From the NCBI GenBank assembly GCA_023382935.1, contig JAHDXL010000001.1, positions 593,003 to 657,002 on the forward strand: a stretch of 64,000 bases of DNA. The letters are read 5' to 3'. This DNA is from Phycisphaerales bacterium. GTDB lineage: Bacteria; Planctomycetota; Phycisphaerae; Phycisphaerales; UBA1924. A program made the translations under genes and the position numbers. Under the pieces are notes generated by a model, which did not search any database, had not been told where the DNA came from, and saw nothing but the letters and a program-made list of their open reading frames with translations. Below are positions 59,018 through 64,000 of the stretch, one piece after another. Every line of letters starts with the position of its first letter. Positions within the stretch are counted from its first letter, which is position 1.

Positions 59018-60928
59018 ATGCACAGGCGACTGTTCTCGCTGCTTGCCCTGACTGCCATCATCGTGGTGTTCTTCGCGGTCAACATGCTGGCGTCGATGGC
59101 GCTGCGCTCGATGAGCGCGGACCTGACCCGGGACAGGCTGTACACGCTGCCGGTTGGCGCACGGAACATCGCGCGGGGCGTGGAAGAGCCGATCCGGGTG
59201 CGGGTCTACTTCTCGAAGACGCTGTTTGCCGACCAGCCGGGCGCCATCGCGCTGCAGCGTCGCGTGGAGGACACGCTCCGCCAGTTCGTGGCCGCGTCGG
59301 GCGGGAAGATCGAACTGGAGGTGATCGACCCCGAGCCATTCAGCGAGGAGGAGGACCAGGCGATCGCCGCCGGTCTGTCGGGGCGTCCGGTCGGCGCGGG
59401 CGGCGAGAAGGTCTACTTCGGGCTGGTGGCGACCAACTCGACGGACGGGCGCGAAGTGATTCCGTGGATGGGGGCAATCGAGCCGCGGCTGCTCAACTAT
59501 GAACTGGCGCGGCTGATCTACGTGCTCAACAACCCGGTCAAGCCGAAGATCGCGGTGATCAGCGGGCTGCCCATCGATGGGGCGGAGATGGACCCCATGA
59601 CCGGGCGTCCGCAGCGACCGTGGCTGATCATGAACGAACTGCGCGGGCAGTACGACGTGCAGGTGCTCAAGCCGGGCGTGTCGAGCATCCCGGAAGATAT
59701 CGGCGTACTGCTGGTGGTGTTCCCCAAGTCGTTCAGCGCCGAGACCTGGTACGCCATCGACCAGTTCATCATGCGCGGCGGGCGGGCGGTCTTCACGCTC
59801 GACTCCCAGTGCCAGTCGTACGTTCCACCGGAAGCCATGGCCAACCAGATGGCGCTCTACACCGCCGACCGCTCGGCCAACCTCGGTCCGATCGGAAAGG
59901 CGTGGAAGATCGACCTGGCGCCGCAGGTGGTGGCGGGCGACCAGCAGAACGCGATCATGGTGGATGCTCCGGGACAGGACGCGCGGCAGGTGTCGTATGT
60001 GGTGTATCTGCTGCTCAAGGGCGACCTGCTCAGCAAGGATGACGCCGTCACCACGGCGCTGCAACTGGTGACCGTGCAGGCCGGCGGGGTGATCGAGCAG
60101 CAGGCCGACAGCCCGCTGGCGATGGACGTGCTCGCGTCAACCGGGCCTGAGTCGATGCGCATCGCGGTGGAGAAGGTCAGTTTCCCGGATCCGATGGCCC
60201 TGATTCGCGACTTCGTGCCCTCAGGCCAGCCTCTTCCCATCGCGGTGCGGGTCAGGGGCGAGGCTCCGTCGGCCTTTGCGTCCGGTCCGCCTTCGGTGAA
60301 TATCCCGGCCGACCAGCACCTGGCCAGTTCGACCGGGCCGATCAACGTCATCATTCTGTCCGACTCGGACATGCTCTATGACCGGGCGTGGGCGCAGGAG
60401 ATGAACCTGGGCGGGATGACGCTGGGCTATCAGAAGTTCGCCGACAACGGCTCGCTGCTGCTCAACGCGGTGGAGAATCTCTCCGGCAACTCGGACCTGA
60501 TGTCGATTCGGGCCAGCGCGTCGTACTTCCGCCCGTTCACGCGCGTGGACGAGATGCGCAAGACGGCCGAGAAGGAGAGCCTTGCCGAAGAGCAGCGCCT
60601 GCAGGACGAGTTGCGGGCGGCCGAGCAACGGATCAACGAGATTCAGCGCACGCGCACGGACGGACAGGCGATGACGCTGACGCTGGAGCAGAAGTCCGAA
60701 CTGGAGCGAGCCCGCAACCAGCAGATCGAGGCGCGCAAGAAACTGAGGCAGGTGCAACTGGACCTGAACCGCGAGATTCACAACCTCGGGACCCTGCTGC
60801 GGGTGATCAACATTGCGCTGGTCCCGGCGGTGGTTGCCCTGTTTGCGATCAGCCTTGGGGTCTATCGCGTGTCGAGGCGCGGCGCCGACCGGCGTCGGGT
60901 GCGTGAGGCGGAGGTCAAGGCGTCATGA
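59018..60928 (+). CDS. ABC auxiliary protein, GldG-like
   Basis: 636 residues: an N-terminal helix (LFSLLALTAIIVVFFAVNML), a periplasmic domain beginning RSMSADLTRDRLYTLPVGAR, as in GldG, with a Rossmann-like second part (PKIAVISGLPIDGAEMDP, IDQFIMRGGRAVFTLDS), a coiled-coil (about 505-590, rich in Glu/Arg/Gln), and a C-terminal helix (VALFAISLGVYRVSRR). The family probably stabilises the permease and reaches into the periplasm. AAAGGAG precedes ATG 59018. It overlaps the DUF4340 start by four bases. Confidence 0.92.
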   Translation: MHRRLFSLLALTAIIVVFFAVNMLASMALRSMSADLTRDRLYTLPVGARNIARGVEEPIRVRVYFSKTLFADQPGAIALQRRVEDTLRQFVAASGGKIELEVIDPEPFSEEEDQAIAAGLSGRPVGAGGEKVYFGLVATNSTDGREVIPWMGAIEPRLLNYELARLIYVLNNPVKPKIAVISGLPIDGAEMDPMTGRPQRPWLIMNELRGQYDVQVLKPGVSSIPEDIGVLLVVFPKSFSAETWYAIDQFIMRGGRAVFTLDSQCQSYVPPEAMANQMALYTADRSANLGPIGKAWKIDLAPQVVAGDQQNAIMVDAPGQDARQVSYVVYLLLKGDLLSKDDAVTTALQLVTVQAGGVIEQQADSPLAMDVLASTGPESMRIAVEKVSFPDPMALIRDFVPSGQPLPIAVRVRGEAPSAFASGPPSVNIPADQHLASSTGPINVIILSDSDMLYDRAWAQEMNLGGMTLGYQKFADNGSLLLNAVENLSGNSDLMSIRASASYFRPFTRVDEMRKTAEKESLAEEQRLQDELRAAEQRINEIQRTRTDGQAMTLTLEQKSELERARNQQIEARKKLRQVQLDLNREIHNLGTLLRVINIALVPAVVALFAISLGVYRVSRRGADRRRVREAEVKAS

Positions 60929-61989
60929 ACACCCGGGGAATCCTGTTGCTGGTTGCGGTGGCCGCTCTGCTGGCCGGGCTGGCGGCGCTGGTGTACGTGT
61001 CATCGCGGTCCGCGCCGACGGTGGCGCCTTCAGAACGGCTTTTCCCGGATCTGCTGGCGCGCATCAACGACGTCGCCTCCGTCGAACTGAGCGGCGCGGG
61101 CGGGCAGGTGCGTCTTGCGCGACAGGACGGCGCATGGGTGCTGCCCGAGAAGGCCGGGGTGCCCGCGGTCGAGGCGCGGGTGCGCCCGATCATCATCGCG
61201 TTGGCCGAACTCCAGACCGGCGAACCCAAGACCCGCAACCCCGACCTGTACGCCCGCATCGGGGTTGAAGATCCGGGCGAGGGCGGCACTTCAACCCTGC
61301 TGACGCTCAGCGACGCCTCCGGGCAGACGCTCGCGTCGCTGATCCTGGGCAAGACCGAGTGGATCAGTTCAAACCAGATGAGGTATGTGCGCAAGAGCGG
61401 AGAGGCCCAGTCGTGGCTGCTCGAGTTCAAGCCCGACACCAGCCTCGACGCGACGGTGTGGGCCGACAAGACGCTGGCGCGGGTGGACGGCTCACGCATC
61501 CGCAGCGTGGTCATCCGGCAGCCGACCGGCGAGGAGATGCGGCTGACGAAGGAAACGCCCGAGCAGGAGCACTTTGCGGTGGCGCCGATGCCCGAGGGCC
61601 GCACGCTGCGTTCCGAGGGTGTGGCCGACCCGCTCGCCCGGGGGCTGCAGCAACTGAACTTCGAGGATGTGCGCTCCGCGGGCGAAAGCCTCGAGGGGCT
61701 GGTGACCACGATCACATTTCAGACGTTCGACGGTCTGACGGTCACAATGCGCGTGGTGGACGAGGATGGGGAGCGGTGGGCGACGCTGACGGCCGAGGGC
61801 GATGAGGCGGAGCGGGCGGAGGAACTGGTCGAACTCCAGAATCGCTTTGCGGGGCGGGAGTTCAAACTCGCGACGTGGGCGTTCAACAACCTGAACAAGC
61901 GTGTGATCGACATGATCGCCAGCACGGCGCCGAAGCCGGACGACCCGCTCGATCAACCGATCGGGCCGGTGCTCGACGTTGACGATTAG
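60925..61989 (+). CDS. DUF4340 protein
   Basis: 354 residues. N-terminal signal-anchor (GILLLVAVAALLAGLAALVY), then a DUF4340 body, rich in beta strands, with LARQDGAWVLPEKAGVPA, SLILGKTEW and LEGLVTTITFQTFDGLTVTM. DUF4340 proteins regularly follow GldG-like genes and are thought to form an extracytoplasmic part of the same exporter. Start ATG 60925 overlaps the GldG-like stop. The cluster ends here; the next operon starts 139 bp on with its own promoter. Confidence 0.92.
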   Translation: MNTRGILLLVAVAALLAGLAALVYVSSRSAPTVAPSERLFPDLLARINDVASVELSGAGGQVRLARQDGAWVLPEKAGVPAVEARVRPIIIALAELQTGEPKTRNPDLYARIGVEDPGEGGTSTLLTLSDASGQTLASLILGKTEWISSNQMRYVRKSGEAQSWLLEFKPDTSLDATVWADKTLARVDGSRIRSVVIRQPTGEEMRLTKETPEQEHFAVAPMPEGRTLRSEGVADPLARGLQQLNFEDVRSAGESLEGLVTTITFQTFDGLTVTMRVVDEDGERWATLTAEGDEAERAEELVELQNRFAGREFKLATWAFNNLNKRVIDMIASTAPKPDDPLDQPIGPVLDVDD

Positions 61990-62103
61990 GTGGGATCGAT
62001 GGGTGGGCAACGGAGATGTCGTTCTCGGAGTGAACGACTCATGCAGGGAACCCCGGCCCCCCCCACATTCGGACGGTCCTGCGGGCTTTTCGACGCCGTG
62101 CCG

Positions 62104-62109
62104 TACAAT
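62104..62109 (+). promoter_or_regulatory. -10 element TACAAT of the WXG100-like operon
   Basis: TACAAT lies 19 nt before ATG 62129, leaving room for the GGGAGG ribosome binding site. No clear -35 sequence was seen. Confidence 0.55.
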
Positions 62110-62128
62110 CTCCCCACGGGAGGTACCC

Positions 62129-62401
62129 ATGGCCAAGGCCGTCGTCGACCCGGAAGAACTGCGTCGCTTCGCCCAGTCGCTCAAGCGATTCAACGCGAAC
62201 CTGACGCAGCAGATGAATGCGTTGAACGGGCAGATGCAGTCGCTCAGCCAGACCTGGCGTGACCAGGAGCACGCAAAGTTTGTCAGCGAGTTTGAGCACA
62301 CGCTGCGCACGCTGACCCGATTCACGCAGGCGGCCGAGCAGCACATTCCCTTCCTGCTGCGGAAGGCCGATCGGGTCGAGGAATACCTGAGGCAGAGGTA
62401 G
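62129..62401 (+). CDS. WXG100-like small helical protein (Esx type)
   Basis: 90 residues, no signal peptide, entirely helical: helix 1 (VDPEELRRFAQSLKRFNANL), a turn with SLSQTWRDQEHAKF, helix 2 (FVSEFEHTLRTLTRFTQAAE). WXG100 proteins are about 100-residue helical hairpins with a Trp in the turn and form antiparallel dimers that are exported by FtsK/SpoIIIE-type ATPases. Here the turn reads TWRDQ instead of WxG. GGGAGG precedes ATG 62129. The gene lies first in an operon with three others with gaps of four bases or overlaps, one of which is a second WxDQ protein. Assignment is by pattern, not by a search. Confidence 0.75.
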   Translation: MAKAVVDPEELRRFAQSLKRFNANLTQQMNALNGQMQSLSQTWRDQEHAKFVSEFEHTLRTLTRFTQAAEQHIPFLLRKADRVEEYLRQR

Positions 62402-62405
62402 GCGC

Positions 62406-63461
62406 ATGTCGGGCGGTGCGAGAATCACGTCCATCGCGGCCTTGCGGGAGTTTCGCCCTGCGCTGATCAAGTTTGTGGAAGAGGCCCGGGCGGCGCTGAT
62501 CGCGGCCGAGGCCGACGCCTCACGCACCATCGACTGGCTGAGTCGCGATCAGGCCCCGTTCTGGAAGAAGGAGATCCGGCGCCGGCAGGACGCGATCGTG
62601 CAGGCCAAGACCAACCTGTTCAACAAGCAGCGGACGGCCAGCGGAGATCCCCGCTCGGCGGTGGAAGAACGCAAGGCGCTGGAGTTGGCCCAGCGTCGGC
62701 TGGAAGAGGCCGAGACCAGGGCCGCCAATACACAATACTGGATCCGGCAACTCGAAAAGGAGCACATGGCCTACAAGGGCGCGGCCCAGATGCTCAGTTC
62801 TCAACTGGTGGCGCTGGAAGACAAGGCTCTGTACGACCTTGACCGCATGAGCGCGGCCCTGGAAGAGTACGTGGCCATCCAGGCGCCGGCGATGGGAGAG
62901 ATGGGTCCGTCGCCAGAGCCAGCGGGCTTTGCCAAGGCCGCCGGCGAGAGTTTCGCGGATCGCGACCGCTTTCGGGACGCGCGTCCGTCGCCCTATGCCA
63001 TCTATCGGCAGGCAACGCCCGGGCCCGGTCGGCGTCGCCGGGCCGAGGCGCTGGCTTCGCTGGAAACGTTGCCCCGTTTTGACCTGTCGCGCGTGGACCG
63101 GATCCGGCAGTCGGACGTGATTTCAGAACTGGATCCGTCAGAAACGCTGGATACGAGCCTGTGGGTTCGGCTGTCGCCAGGGGTGCTGGAGCAGGAGCGC
63201 ATCTACCTTGAACGCGCCGAGCCGGTGGACGCAGAGGACTCGGGCTGGTACGTCGGACCGGCGGGGAACGACCTCCATCCCGAGCCGGAGCGGCGAGAAC
63301 TGGACCGGGTGCGGCTTTCGGACGTGATCACGCTGCGTCCGCCGCTGGAGTTGGTGCTGCGCCTGGCGCGGGGGATGCTGGTGATCGTGCATGGGGCGGG
63401 GGTTGAGAGCGTCACGCTGCCGAACGACACGCTGGCTTTTCCGCGGGAGCAGGCTCCATGA
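62406..63461 (+). CDS. WXG100-operon protein of unknown function
   Basis: 351 residues. The N-terminal half (1-155) is a long helical/coiled-coil stretch rich in Ala, Glu and Arg (FVEEARAALIAAEADASRTI, ERKALELAQRRLEEAETRAA), similar to Esx-associated LXG-like or PE-PPE-like helical parts. After a Pro-rich linker (residues 165-205) the second half has a beta pattern (SLWVRLSPGVLEQERIYLER) with VRLSDVITLRPPLELVLRLA. I cannot name the family. Start 62406 lies four bases after the previous stop; the stop overlaps the next start. It may be a substrate, chaperone or structural part of the secretion system. Confidence 0.65.
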   Translation: MSGGARITSIAALREFRPALIKFVEEARAALIAAEADASRTIDWLSRDQAPFWKKEIRRRQDAIVQAKTNLFNKQRTASGDPRSAVEERKALELAQRRLEEAETRAANTQYWIRQLEKEHMAYKGAAQMLSSQLVALEDKALYDLDRMSAALEEYVAIQAPAMGEMGPSPEPAGFAKAAGESFADRDRFRDARPSPYAIYRQATPGPGRRRRAEALASLETLPRFDLSRVDRIRQSDVISELDPSETLDTSLWVRLSPGVLEQERIYLERAEPVDAEDSGWYVGPAGNDLHPEPERRELDRVRLSDVITLRPPLELVLRLARGMLVIVHGAGVESVTLPNDTLAFPREQAP

Positions 63462-63673
63462 GTTCGGCGGTTGGACGAGCGATGTTGGCCGACGCACACA
63501 AGCAACTGACCACCGCGTGGCTGCGCGCCCGCGACGTGTGGAACGACCAGGCGGCCCGCGACTTTGAACAACGCTATCTTGAAGCACTGGGGCCGAAGAT
63601 CCGCTCGACGCTCTCGGCCATGGAAAAACTCTCCGACGCCACCGCGACGGCGCGGCGCGCCTGCTCCGAATGA
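63458..63673 (+). CDS. Second WXG100-like small helical protein
   Basis: 71 residues, helical: GRAMLADAHKQLTTAWLRAR, then the turn VWNDQAARDFEQRYLEALGP, then KIRSTLSAMEKLSDATATAR. Its turn motif W-x-D-Q-x-A-x-x-F-x-x-x-(F/Y) matches that of the first gene (TWRDQEHAKFVSEF). It may be the heterodimer partner of the 62129 protein, as EsxB is of EsxA, though it is shorter than the usual 100 residues. Start ATG 63458 overlaps the upstream stop (ATGA) and its stop overlaps the next start. Confidence 0.7.
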   Translation: MSSAVGRAMLADAHKQLTTAWLRARDVWNDQAARDFEQRYLEALGPKIRSTLSAMEKLSDATATARRACSE

Positions 63674-64000
63674 ACGGCATGACCACACCCGAAGAGCCCA
63701 TCACCGTCGAGCACCTGATGCAAGGGCCCTTCGCCCAGCGCCAGCGTGCCCTGATTACCCTGTTTCAACAGACCGTCGCCGAGTTTGCCGGCGAATCAGG
63801 TTCGCTGGACAAGCGCATCAGCGAGCAGACCGAGCAGGCCGAGCGTGAATACCGGCACGAGCGCCACAAGGCGCGGCAGGAAAGCGAATCGCGGCTGAAG
63901 GAACTCCACGAGAAGCGTGAGCGCACACTGGCCCGCCTGAACGAGCGGTTCTCCCAGAGTCTCACCGAGGCTCATCGCGCCTACGAGCAGGAACGCCTCG
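63670..64000 (+). CDS. N-terminal part of a coiled-coil protein, likely the secretion ATPase or motor (3' partial)
   Basis: The frame is open from ATG 63670 to the window end (110 residues visible). The visible part begins MNGMTTPEEPITVEHLMQGP, then a helical stretch (QRALITLFQQTVAEFAGES) and a long charged coiled coil rich in Glu, Arg and Gln (SEQTEQAEREYRHERHKARQ, KELHEKRERTLARLNERFSQ). There is no transmembrane or Walker motif yet. In WXG100 operons the following large gene is often an FtsK/SpoIIIE ATPase with a coiled-coil lead-in, so that is the expectation, but the decisive part lies outside the window. Overlap with the previous stop puts it in the same operon. Confidence 0.6.
   Translation, partial: MNGMTTPEEPITVEHLMQGPFAQRQRALITLFQQTVAEFAGESGSLDKRISEQTEQAEREYRHERHKARQESESRLKELHEKRERTLARLNERFSQSLTEAHRAYEQERL

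Noticed and set aside
1-64000. CRISPR arrays, insertion sequences, rRNA or tRNA genes
   Set aside because: I saw no spaced repeat clusters, transposase motifs, or tRNA/rRNA consensus segments while reading; a tRNAscan or Infernal run would be decisive.

Overview
The window is a GC-rich bacterial chromosome segment that looks like a planctomycete of the class Phycisphaerae. The main reasons are exported proteins ending in tandem FFDVQ-type dockerin-like repeats closing in Gly-Cys (at 1-516, 29659-30468 and 41767-43938), PEP-CTERM-like tails ending in Arg-rich clusters, pseudopilins with FTLVE/FTLIE signals, a TIGR04137-like small basic protein, and many large secreted enzymes. I saw no rRNA, tRNA, insertion sequence or CRISPR array. 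The species assignment is inference from family content.

Layout. 1-9.3 kb: mostly housekeeping genes (EF-P, a PhnW-like aminotransferase, an SGNH hydrolase, tag, lepA, a double UspA protein) plus an acetyltransferase-OsmC fusion. 9.4-12.2 kb: an unrecognised four-gene run of a membrane protein, a Cys-rich exported protein, a MauE-like redox membrane protein and a pseudopilin. 12.3-23.3 kb: a degenerate M24 peptidase-fold protein, a fucose-isomerase-like enzyme, an isolated nuoI-like gene, a PEP-CTERM protein, pyrF, a DUF971-recG pair, and a SPOR-like/small basic/aminotransferase run. 23.7-28.6 kb: six phage head genes (portal, scaffold-like, SU10-type capsid and three connector or tail-side genes) with no terminase, protease, lysis or integrase gene. 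28.7-36.6 kb: a pseudopilin, two paralogous secreted proteins with different C-terminal sorting signals, DUF58, a 3D-domain protein, TauE/SafE and HtpX. 36.7-38.9 kb: a decayed locus holding a subtilisin with two frameshifts and a PEP-CTERM-type gene with an internal stop. 39-57 kb: large exported proteins (3-keto-disaccharide hydrolase-like, DUF4139-like, reprolysin-like metalloprotease, sortilin/BNR repeat protein, prolyl oligopeptidase) mixed with redox, EF-hand and membrane proteins. 57.3-62 kb: a Gld-type ABC export cluster. 62.1-64 kb: the start of a tight operon with two WXG100-like helical proteins, a candidate type VII-like secretion system that runs off the window end.

How the parts work together. 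Most of the window serves the cell envelope: export, sorting (PEP-CTERM, GC-type dockerin, lipoproteins), extracellular proteolysis and ABC transport. Two regions are hard to explain as routine biology: the capsid module without packaging genes and the WxDQ-type WXG100 operon. A third pattern is transcriptional. Eight genes have a TANNNT -10 hexamer only 5-8 nt before the start codon, three of them with the nearly identical block TACACTTGCCC-ATG, which points to frequent leaderless mRNAs.
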